From the NCBI GenBank assembly GCA_900538305.1, contig UPXY01000004.1:62001-126000 (forward strand): a stretch of 64,000 nt of DNA, read 5' to 3'. This document shows, in pieces, positions 44,937 through 52,229 of the stretch. Each line of letters begins with the position of its first letter. The first letter of the stretch is position 1. The notes beneath the pieces were generated by a model that saw only the letters and a list, made by a program, of their open reading frames with translations, did no database searches and was not told the origin of the DNA. The DNA comes from an uncultured Collinsella sp. Lineage in GTDB: Bacteria; Actinomycetota; Coriobacteriia; Coriobacteriales; Coriobacteriaceae. The translations under genes were made by a program, and so were the position numbers.

Positions 44937-45641
44937 ATGGCTGTCAGACCGGTATTCACCGTCTCGCTCGATGAACGTCTCTGCGTGAAGAGGGATGTCG
45001 AGTTCACGTTCTACAGCGGCTTCTCAGACGCGCAGAAGAAGCGCTGCGTCCGGAGCCTCCATCAGGCGTATCTGGAGGAGGCCCCGGGCACCCGGGTGCT
45101 GGAGGTGTCCAGTCGCTCCGAGGAGGAGCTGGGCGTGCGCCTGAGTGCTTTCAACCTCATGATGACCTGGGGGAACGGCGCGCGCATCTCCGTCGAGTCC
45201 GCCTTCCAGGGCAGCAAGGTGTTCGAGCAAGGCGGACCGTACCGCGATCTGTGGAGCAAGTCCTCCCGGGATGCCAAGCGCGACCCGCGCCTCCGCTCGA
45301 GCGGCGGCGTCGTGGGCTTCCAGTTCGGCAATAAGGTGTTCAGCTCCGAGCCCAAGACCTTCTTCTACGACTGGCTCTACATCCACACGCTCGCCCAGGA
45401 GGGAAATGCCGCCCTTGCCGAGGGGATACTCGCCTACGACGCGTTTACCGACATCGAGTTCAACCCCAAGCGATCGATCAATTGCCAGGCCGAGGCGGCG
45501 GCGATCTTCGTCTCGCTATCCCGGCAGGGGTTGCTGCAGGACGCCTTGGAATCCGAGGACAGTTTCCGCGAGATCGTGTTTCAGGAGGCGGTGAGGGGGA
45601 CGCCCGTTGAGCCTGCGGGCGAGCAGGGGCATCTCTTCTAG
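44937..45641 (+). CDS. NADAR-like protein, predicted antitoxin of the DarT-type toxin
   Basis: A 234-residue protein. The stretch GVRLSAFNLMMTWGNG, ISVESAFQGSKVFEQGGPYR and FFYDWLYIHTL resembles the NADAR-type antitoxins that accompany one class of DarT toxins, which remove ADP-ribose from DNA guanines. I base the call on this pattern and on position directly after the DarT-type gene; the similarity to classical YbiA-type NADAR is low. GGGTGA gives a modest ribosome site before the ATG at 44937, so coupling to the upstream gene is likely. No macrodomain (DarG) gene is present. Confidence 0.6.
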   Translation: MAVRPVFTVSLDERLCVKRDVEFTFYSGFSDAQKKRCVRSLHQAYLEEAPGTRVLEVSSRSEEELGVRLSAFNLMMTWGNGARISVESAFQGSKVFEQGGPYRDLWSKSSRDAKRDPRLRSSGGVVGFQFGNKVFSSEPKTFFYDWLYIHTLAQEGNAALAEGILAYDAFTDIEFNPKRSINCQAEAAAIFVSLSRQGLLQDALESEDSFREIVFQEAVRGTPVEPAGEQGHLF

Positions 45642-45805
45642 CTCGGCGCGATGTTCGTCATGCTGGAATCTATAGGATTCAGACTTTGTCCTGTACGAGA
45701 TCGGGGCACGTCTTAATTCCGCATTTCACAATCTAACATTTCGGCACGTGAGTATCTGTATCTGCACGGTTGGCGGAGCACCGCCCCGGCACAGAAAGGA
45801 GCATC

Positions 45806-46648
45806 ATGCTCGACACGCTCTATCCTGGCTTCGTGAACATGCAACCCGGGCACGGCGTTATAGGCCTGCACCCCCGCGAGGCGGCCTTCGTCCAGCGCGT
45901 GCTCGACCTCGATCAGGAGACGTTCGGCACCGACGGCTACACCCGCCGCGAGCTCCCCGCGGGCTCACTCGAGCCCGCCGGCATCGCCCTGCGCGCCTGC
46001 CAGACGAAGCGCACGCGCGAGGCGTACAAGAATGAGCCCATCATCGCCTTCGAGGCGCCCTACGACCAAGACGAGTGCGACGACATCATGCGGGAGATGT
46101 ACCAGATCCCCATGATGTCCTGCTGGGCGCAGCACCTGGAACACGACCTCGGTTATGCGCCCGAGGTACCGAGCCCCGAGCTCACCGCGTTCGCCGAACT
46201 GCCCGAGACGCCGACCATGGGCCACATCTACGGCAATTCCGAGACCATCGCCTACATCGCCTGGCTGCTCACCGAGAAACTCGGCGTCAGCGCATCCTGG
46301 CGCAACCAGCTGACGTCCGACGAGCGCATCGCCGCGGAGCGCCTCATCGCCGAGTCGCACAAGCGGACCAACGGCTACTACGTTAACGACTACAGCCTCG
46401 GCGTCCTCGACGTCCCGCGCGACCAGGATGCCTGCGACGAGCTGACGCGCGCCATCCACTGCGCGCCGTTTTTGCCCGAGAGCATCGTCTGCGAGGCGCA
46501 CTTCTACGGTGTCGGCGACAACGACATCGACCTCGACGAGCTGCGCGATATGATGCCGATTTTCCCCGCCGTCGACGACGACCCCACCCTGCCGAGCGCC
46601 GAGGAGACCGAGCGGGCCTTCAAGTCGTTCGCGAACAGGCCGCTGTAA
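45806..46648 (+). CDS. Hypothetical acidic protein
   Basis: Function not recognised. The 280-residue product is acidic and lacks a signal peptide or membrane segment. Two internal stretches resemble each other: YDQDECDDIMREMYQIPMMS (about residues 81-100) and RDQDACDELTRAIHCAPFLP (about 208-227), each preceded by a strand (IIAFEAP / LGVLDVP). This suggests an internal duplication. The ATG at 45806 follows AGAAAGGAGCATC, almost the same ribosome site as the 33-residue ORF at 39934. It follows the NADAR-like gene by 164 bases. Codon use is typical of the island's G/C-rich genes. Confidence 0.6.
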   Translation: MLDTLYPGFVNMQPGHGVIGLHPREAAFVQRVLDLDQETFGTDGYTRRELPAGSLEPAGIALRACQTKRTREAYKNEPIIAFEAPYDQDECDDIMREMYQIPMMSCWAQHLEHDLGYAPEVPSPELTAFAELPETPTMGHIYGNSETIAYIAWLLTEKLGVSASWRNQLTSDERIAAERLIAESHKRTNGYYVNDYSLGVLDVPRDQDACDELTRAIHCAPFLPESIVCEAHFYGVGDNDIDLDELRDMMPIFPAVDDDPTLPSAEETERAFKSFANRPL

Positions 46649-46837
46649 CGGGGCGTGAGGCAATCGTGCCAGGTTAATCTGTCTCGGGTCTCGATTGCGA
46701 GCGCTGCGCACTGCCTGTGAGCATGGCTATCCAAAGATGAGGCCGAAGGCCGGGCAAAAACAAAACAAGATTTCCGCTTGCGGTGCCGCCGGCGCTGTCA
46801 TAAATGGGGGCACCGCAGAGAAGCGGCTAGGTATCCA

Positions 46838-46913
46838 AGCACATCAGTTTCAGGTTTAGCGTGTAAGAGGTTAGGGAGAGCGCATCATGATCGCCAATAC
46901 CACCAACAGCTAA
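46838..46913 (+). other. Leader segment B with an eight-codon ORF
   Basis: 46838-46889 (AGCACATCAG ... TTTAGCG-GTAAGAGGTTAGGG ... CATCATG) is related to segment A at 39397. It ends in M-I-A-N-T-T-N-S-stop (46887-46913). A GCGGTGCC...GGCACCGC hairpin lies just upstream at about 46780-46817. Confidence 0.4.
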
Positions 46914-46931
46914 ATCATCTGGCGCGAGGGT

Positions 46932-47150
46932 ATGCTCCTCGCGTTTCGTGCTACCGGCTCTGTCGGCTCTCCAGCGCGCGCTGCCCTTATTAGAATCACG
47001 CGCGAGCAGGCCCTCGAGGCAAATCAGGCGATCTTCCCGCTCATGATCAGGCTCGCCGAATTCAACGGCTGCTTTCTCGGCCTCGAGGGTGACGACCCCG
47101 AGTTCGACGAATGGGAGGCGTGGCGCGAGCAGGCCACAGCTAACGAATAG
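46932..47150 (+). CDS. Small hypothetical protein (72 residues)
   Basis: A short frame beginning MLLAFRATGSVGSPARAALI. The C-terminal part (EQALEANQAIFPLMIRLAEF, then EGDDPEFDEWEAWREQ) looks like a genuine acidic helical protein, while the first 20 residues may be non-coding. GCGAGGG lies before the ATG at 46932. It follows leader segment B directly. I cannot assign a function, and a later start is possible. Confidence 0.4.
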   Translation: MLLAFRATGSVGSPARAALIRITREQALEANQAIFPLMIRLAEFNGCFLGLEGDDPEFDEWEAWREQATANE

Positions 47151-47548
47151 CACAGGCCCTGATGAGAGACGGGCGCGCTCCGGGGCTTGCTCGGCGGCGT
47201 CCCTCGTGCGAAGCCCAACGATGTACGTCAGCAAATGAGGGGAGCTTCTACAGCTTTGAAGATAGCCTGGGTTGGTTCAGCGGCTTTCTTGATACCATTA
47301 CAGGGGACATCATTACGGTAGAGGGCTGTAAGGTAACGAGCTGTAGGTGCTGCCAGTTCGGCCGGGACCAGCCAAGTGGCATTACCGAAACGGATCGGGA
47401 TACGTGCCCGATTGAGAGCATCGTCTCCAAGGCACAGCGAGACTATAAAGAGGGGACAAGTCCTTCAACATTGAATTACTGCAAACTTCGAGAAGCCCCT
47501 TATGGTGGGTACCCTGGGGCGCAATGGCTGCGAGGGAGGAGCCTTTGT
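47151..47548. other. Region upstream of the RecQ-fusion gene
   Basis: The recQ-type reading frame stays open for another 129 codons before the chosen ATG. These codons include a Cys-rich stretch (VTSCRCCQFGRDQ), but no good ribosome site or start is seen at its 5' end (47162). I treat it as an untranslated leader, with an N-terminal extension as the alternative. Confidence 0.35.
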
Positions 47549-50500
47549 ATGACAGATGAAGTTTATACCGAGCTTGAGGGCGGGTCGCTCACCCAGTTGC
47601 TGCACGAACTCAAAGAAAAGGGGCTCATCGATCCAGGGGTGAACATCGATGGAAGGACAGTTCGCGAAACATATAAGAAAATCGGTGACGCGGGGCTCAT
47701 CGAATATCACGAAGATGAGGCGGTCGGCAGGTTTTATTGGTTTCCTACTGAAGCAGGGCTTGCTCGCGGCATCGTTCGAGTTAACGCGCCTGCACGGGAT
47801 CGTTCCTGCTTTTCCGGACGCGGCATCCAGCCGGTGCTCGAGGCGCTCGATAGCGCGGGCATGCTCACCGTGCCGTTGAAGCATGATGCTGAGCCCGTCG
47901 AGCAGACTCAGACAACAGCTGCCGCCTCCGCCCCGCGTCCCGGCGACCCGTATCCTGATCGCACGCCGCAAGAGATCGATACCGAGGACAAGGACGCCTG
48001 GTGTCGCAAGGGCGAGGAGCTCGAACGCGACTTCATCGCGCGCGTCGTGCCGCGCATCGGACGCGATCTGCGCATCAACCCGGAGAAGGCGACGAATCCC
48101 TACGCCATCGATATGCACGATTACGATAACGACCGCCCGGCAGACCTCAAGAGCTTCATGACGCCGTTCTTCACCTGCGCCCGCTATACGCAGGATGAGG
48201 CCGGATGTTCGCTCGCGCAGCGGCTCGACCCGCGCCTCACCATCACGTTCGATGCGAAGGACTACCGCCGCTACTGCGAGCTCTATCCGGAGTGCGACAT
48301 CTACCTTTACGTGCATTGGGAGCAGCTTTCCTATCGCGATGTGAGGATCGAGCCGCTCGAGGGCGTGTGGGTGGCGCGCTTCGCCGACATGCGCACGAAG
48401 ATCGAGGAGCGCGCGCTCGTGCACCACAACTACCTGCGTCGCAAGGGCGACCCGCGCAACGCGAACGACTGCTACCTCTTCGACCTGCGCGACCCCATCT
48501 TCACCAGGCTCCTCGAGTGCACGCCGGGCGCGGAGGGGGCGAAGAGGGAAGACGCGCCGGCAGGCGTTGCAGCAGGGGAGTCCGTGCGCGCAGAGGAGCC
48601 GGCGCAGGTCGACGCCCCCTCTCCCGAGCGTGATGCTGCCGCGCGCCAAGCAACCACCCTTCTTCGCGAGACGTACGGCGAGGGAGCAGAGTTCCGCGCT
48701 GGCCAGCTCGAGGCGATCGTCGACGCTGCGACGGGCAAGCGCGTGCTCGTGGTGCAGAAGACGGGTTGGGGCAAGTCGCTCGTCTACTTCATGGCCACGA
48801 AGATCCTGCGCGCGCAAGGCGCCGGCCCCACGCTCATCATCAGCCCGCTTCTGGCGCTCATGGAGAACCAGATCGAATCGGCGAAGCGGCTCAAGCTGAA
48901 CGTTGCCACCATCAACTCGAGCAACCGGGACGATTGGGAAGAGATCTTCTCCCATCTCGGCAGCTATGACGCCCTCATCGTCTCGCCGGAGCGCCTCTCG
49001 AACGCAGGGTTCATGCAGCAGCTCGCCAGCGTACGTAACATCAAGCTCTTCGTCGTTGACGAAGCGCACTGCATCTCGGACTGGGGACACGATTTCCGCC
49101 CGGACTACCAGCGCGTGTCGCGCTTTCTGCAGAACCTGCCCGAGGACGCTGCCATTCTGGGCACCACCGCCACCGCGAACGACCGCGTGATCAAGGACAT
49201 CCGCGCGCAACTCGGGCATAACCTGAGCGTTGTGCGCGGGAACCTCATCCGCGAGGAGCTTGCCATCCAGGTGAACCCCGAGCAGACCCGCGAGGAGCGT
49301 TTGGCCTGGCTCGCGCAGACGCTCGGCCGGGGAGGTGGCCTCGCGGAGGGGCAGGGGCTCATCTACTGCCTCACGCAGCGCGATTGCGAGCATGTCGCCG
49401 AGTACCTGCAGCAGCACGGTGTCGCCGCGCGCGCATACCATTCCGGTCTCGACCCGGAAGTCGCTGGTCGTGCGCTTGCGGATTTCGAGGCGGGGAAGGT
49501 GCGCGTACTCTGCTGCACCATCAAGTTGGGTATGGGCTACGACAAGGCAGACATCCGCTTCGTCATCAACTTCCAGCTGCCCGAGAACCTCATTTCCTAC
49601 TACCAGCAAATCGGCCGCGCGGGTCGCGATGGCAAGCGCGCTTGGGCCGTGCTGCTGCACGGTCCGGAGGACGAGGGCATCCTCAAGAGCTTCATCGATT
49701 CCGCTTTCGCTGAGCCGGACCTGCTCGAGAAGATCATCGATCGCTGCTCGAGCAGCGCCACGCAACGCGAAGTCATGGCCTCGGTCAATGCGACAGCAGG
49801 GAAGGTCAAGGAGGCGCTCAAGTACCTTCAGGTGCACGGCTATCTCTACCAGGAAAAGCGCAAGAACCAGCGCGGGAGCATGATGACCATGTTCTGCGTC
49901 AACGAAGGCGCGAGCTTCGATGCACAGGCAGAGCGTGAGCGCCAGGCCGAGCTGTGCTCCACGCGCCAAGACGAGCTTGCGAGCTTCAGGGAGTTCCTGC
50001 GCACCGATGGCTGCCTCATGAAGTACATCGCCGACGAGCTCGACGCGCCGGATGCCAAGGACCATTGCGGCATCTGTGCGAACTGCGCAGGCGAGCCGCT
50101 GTTCCCCGTCGAGGTAGACAAGGTGCTCGTGGACGAGGCAATCTCGTTCGAGAAGAATCGCCATGGCTTCGTGAAGCCGCGCAAGCAATGGCCGGACGGC
50201 ACCCGCATCGCGCTCGAAGAGCAGTGCGGGCGCGGTTGGATCCTTTCGGACAACTATTACTCGCTGCTCGGACAGCTCGCCGCGACGGGCAAGTACCGTG
50301 ACGGGCGTTTCTCAGACGAGTTGCTCCTAGAGTCCGCGCGTTACCTGCGCAGCGCGGCGGCGGGTACGGGTATCGACGTGGTGGTCGCCGTGCCGAGTTT
50401 GCGCCGTCCCACGCTCGTGCCGGATTTTGCCGAGCGTCTGGCGCACGCGCTCAAGGTGCCGTTCGTGGACAGAGCCGTGCGCAAGGTCGCCGAGGGAGTC

Positions 50501-50719
50501 GCACAGAAGACGCTCAACAGCTCCGCGCTGCAGGTGAAGAACATCCGCGATACCATCGAGGTCGCCAAGCCCGGGCGCATCGCGGGCAAGACTGTGCTCC
50601 TCGTGGACGATATGGTCGATTCTGGTTGGACGTTCGCGGTGATCGCGTCCGAGCTCGTGCGCGCCGGCGCGAAGGCCGTCTATCCGTATGCGCTCGTGAA
50701 GACCGGCAAGGGTGACTAG
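47549..50719 (+). CDS. Nuclease-like / RecQ helicase / phosphoribosyltransferase fusion
   Basis: A 1,056-residue protein with four parts. Residues 1-105 look winged-helix-like (FYWFPTEAGLARGIV). Residues 145-322 resemble a restriction-type nuclease: KGEELERDF, then RPADLKSFMTPFF. A RecQ-type helicase follows, with VVQKTGWGKSLVYFMATK (Walker A about 405), VVDEAHCISDWGHD (about 503), motif VI QQIGRAGRDG (about 686) and a zinc site ending CGICANC (about 840). The end (about 930-1056) is a ComF-like phosphoribosyltransferase with LRRPTLVPDF and the PRPP loop VLLVDDMVDSGWT. The ATG at 47549 follows GGGAGGAG. The SLOG gene follows 41 bases later, which suggests a joint DNA-processing or defence role. 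Confidence 0.82.
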   Translation: MTDEVYTELEGGSLTQLLHELKEKGLIDPGVNIDGRTVRETYKKIGDAGLIEYHEDEAVGRFYWFPTEAGLARGIVRVNAPARDRSCFSGRGIQPVLEALDSAGMLTVPLKHDAEPVEQTQTTAAASAPRPGDPYPDRTPQEIDTEDKDAWCRKGEELERDFIARVVPRIGRDLRINPEKATNPYAIDMHDYDNDRPADLKSFMTPFFTCARYTQDEAGCSLAQRLDPRLTITFDAKDYRRYCELYPECDIYLYVHWEQLSYRDVRIEPLEGVWVARFADMRTKIEERALVHHNYLRRKGDPRNANDCYLFDLRDPIFTRLLECTPGAEGAKREDAPAGVAAGESVRAEEPAQVDAPSPERDAAARQATTLLRETYGEGAEFRAGQLEAIVDAATGKRVLVVQKTGWGKSLVYFMATKILRAQGAGPTLIISPLLALMENQIESAKRLKLNVATINSSNRDDWEEIFSHLGSYDALIVSPERLSNAGFMQQLASVRNIKLFVVDEAHCISDWGHDFRPDYQRVSRFLQNLPEDAAILGTTATANDRVIKDIRAQLGHNLSVVRGNLIREELAIQVNPEQTREERLAWLAQTLGRGGGLAEGQGLIYCLTQRDCEHVAEYLQQHGVAARAYHSGLDPEVAGRALADFEAGKVRVLCCTIKLGMGYDKADIRFVINFQLPENLISYYQQIGRAGRDGKRAWAVLLHGPEDEGILKSFIDSAFAEPDLLEKIIDRCSSSATQREVMASVNATAGKVKEALKYLQVHGYLYQEKRKNQRGSMMTMFCVNEGASFDAQAERERQAELCSTRQDELASFREFLRTDGCLMKYIADELDAPDAKDHCGICANCAGEPLFPVEVDKVLVDEAISFEKNRHGFVKPRKQWPDGTRIALEEQCGRGWILSDNYYSLLGQLAATGKYRDGRFSDELLLESARYLRSAAAGTGIDVVVAVPSLRRPTLVPDFAERLAHALKVPFVDRAVRKVAEGVAQKTLNSSALQVKNIRDTIEVAKPGRIAGKTVLLVDDMVDSGWTFAVIASELVRAGAKAVYPYALVKTGKGD

Positions 50720-50760
50720 CGCTGCGCGGCGGCGTGACGTGTAACGAAAGGAGGGCGAGC

Positions 50761-51462
50761 ATGCCGAATGTGTTCATATCCGGATCAAGGAGCCTCGCGC
50801 GCCTGCCCGAGGAGTTCTGCCGGTCTTTGAGCCGCATTTGCGAACAGGGCTTCAACGTGCTCGTGGGAGATTCCGAGCGCGGGGTCGATGCGCTCGCCCT
50901 CGACTATCTGAGAACGTGGGATGGCGACGCGCCGTATCCCCATGTGACGGTTTTTTCCGTGCGCGCACGCCCGCGCGTGAAGGTCGAGGACGCGTGGGGG
51001 CTCGAGACCGTGCCGGGTGAGCCCGGCGCCACGGGTCGCGCCCTCCAGACGGCGAAGGATCGCGCCATGGGCGAGCGGGCGGATTGGGGGCTTGCGTACT
51101 TCAACCCCATCGAGATCAATCGCTTCGGTAACCTGCAGGTGAGTTCGGGCACGCTGCGCAATGCCGTGCAGCTGCTCTTGGCGGGGCACCCGGTGAAGCT
51201 CTTCTATACCTATGAAGAAAGCGCCCGCGCGGCGGATCTTTCGACGATCGAAGACCTTGAGGCAGTAGTGGAGCGGTATCAAGCGGAGCGGCTCGGCGAA
51301 GAGGAGCGTGCAGCGGTGCTCGCGGGCGCAACGGCGCGCGACCGAGCCGCGGGCAAGGACGCCGCCCAGGTGAAATTCGAGAAGGTCGCTGCGAAGCTCC
51401 AGGCGCTCATCCGCGACGAGCGGAAGCGCCGCACCGTGCAGGCCACGCTCGATCTTGGCTGA
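50761..51462 (+). CDS. SLOG-superfamily (DprA/LOG-like Rossmann) protein
   Basis: A 233-residue protein. The N-terminal FISGSRSLARLPEEFC and CEQGFNVLVGDSERGVDALA segments match the nucleotide-binding pattern of SLOG proteins (the DprA/LOG superfamily), and LAYFNPIEINRFGNLQVSSG with GTLRNAVQLL resembles the family's second loop. The C-terminal 60 residues are helical and charged. Family members bind nucleotides or DNA. The ATG at 50761 follows GAAAGGAGGG. It is co-oriented with and close to the RecQ-type fusion, with which it probably acts. The exact ligand is unknown. Confidence 0.72.
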   Translation: MPNVFISGSRSLARLPEEFCRSLSRICEQGFNVLVGDSERGVDALALDYLRTWDGDAPYPHVTVFSVRARPRVKVEDAWGLETVPGEPGATGRALQTAKDRAMGERADWGLAYFNPIEINRFGNLQVSSGTLRNAVQLLLAGHPVKLFYTYEESARAADLSTIEDLEAVVERYQAERLGEEERAAVLAGATARDRAAGKDAAQVKFEKVAAKLQALIRDERKRRTVQATLDLG

Positions 51463-51516
51463 TTGGTTGGTTGGTTGGGGCGTGTTCCATCCAAGCCATC
51501 GAGACGGGCGCCAGCT

Positions 51517-51633
51517 ATTGGGGATGGGGGCTATTGGCTGGTCGGTGTTCCCGCCATTGGGGACGGGGGTTATTGGCTGGTCGGTGTTCCCGCCATTGGG
51601 GACGGGGGTTATTGGCTGGCCGGTGTTCCAGCC
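51517..51633. repeat. 39-bp tandem repeat, three copies
   Basis: The unit ATTGGGGACGGGGGTTATTG plus GCTGGTCGGTGTTCCCGCC starts at 51517, 51556 and 51595. Units 2 and 3 are nearly exact and unit 1 differs at two bases. The flanks share CCAAGCCATC(G/A)AGACGGG. A length of 39 keeps any frame open, which explains three overlapping open frames here; none has a convincing start. It lies between the SLOG gene and the tRNA promoter. Confidence 0.85.
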
Positions 51634-51794
51634 AAGCCATCAAGACGGGGTACGCAGCCATCCAAAAACGGGTCGCAGGAAACACGTCGCCAATCAAGCT
51701 CATTCTGTCTTCACAAGCTCCTCATGGCGTATCGAGAGAAATCGCAGCTCGCAGCCATAGGATACGCCCGGACGCGTGTATTTGAGGTTTTCGG

Positions 51795-51824
51795 TTGACT
51801 CGCGCCGCCGCCTTGTACTACTAT
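51795..51824 (+). promoter_or_regulatory. Promoter of the tRNA-Tyr/Thr/Met-tuf cluster
   Basis: TTGACT (51795-51800), an 18-base spacer and TACTAT (51819-51824) lie 64 bases before the first tRNA. The -35 match is 5 of 6. Confidence 0.5.
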
Positions 51825-51887
51825 TCGTTTGCTCGCGATGGCGGTATTTCCGCATGGACATCCGGCTTCGTGGGTCTTGCTTCTTAT

Positions 51888-51972
51888 GGGAGTGTGCCCG
51901 AGTGGTTAATGGGGACGGGCTGTAAACCCGTTGGCTCTGCCTACCAAGGTTCGAATCCTTGCGCTCCCACCA
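51888..51972 (+). tRNA. tRNA-Tyr (anticodon GTA), CCA encoded
   Basis: A class II tRNA of 85 bases with a long variable arm. The acceptor arm GGGAGTG pairs with CGCTCCC. The anticodon stem ACGGG/CCCGT encloses CTGTAAA, giving GTA. The T arm is CAAGG-TTCGAAT-CCTTG and ACCA follows. Confidence 0.95.
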
Positions 51973-51982
51973 GAAGTCAAGT

Positions 51983-52058
51983 GCCTGTGTAGCTCAGTCG
52001 GTAGAGCACCTCGTTGGTAACGAGGAGGTCACCGGTTCAAGTCCGGTCGCAGGCTCCA
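51983..52058 (+). tRNA. tRNA-Thr (anticodon GGT), CCA encoded
   Basis: The acceptor arm GCCTGTG pairs with CGCAGGC. The anticodon stem CTCGT/ACGAG encloses TTGGTAA, giving GGT. The T arm is ACCGG-TTCAAGT-CCGGT and TCCA ends the gene. It is 10 bases after tRNA-Tyr. Confidence 0.95.
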
Positions 52059-52062
52059 GTAC

Positions 52063-52139
52063 GGCGGTGTAGCTCAGCTGGTTAGAGCACACGGTTCATA
52101 CCCGTGGCGTCACTGGTTCGAATCCAGTCACCGCTACCA
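52063..52139 (+). tRNA. tRNA-Met (anticodon CAT), elongator type
   Basis: The acceptor arm GGCGGTG pairs with CACCGCT with a terminal G-U pair. The anticodon stem CACGG/CCGTG encloses TTCATAC, giving CAT. The anticodon stem lacks the three G-C pairs of an initiator, so this is elongator Met (a modified Ile-CAT tRNA cannot be excluded). CCA is encoded. Confidence 0.9.
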
Positions 52140-52229
52140 GGTAACACGGTGGCTTCTCTATGTACGTGGGGGAGCCACTTAAGTTAAAGGGCAAGTCCCC
52201 TCGGGGACGACCTTAAGGAGGAGGGCTAA

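Noticed and set aside
51455..51798. Three overlapping 100-codon frames through the 39-bp repeat
   Set aside because: The 39-bp unit is a multiple of three, so all frames stay open by chance. None has a good ribosome site or natural composition.
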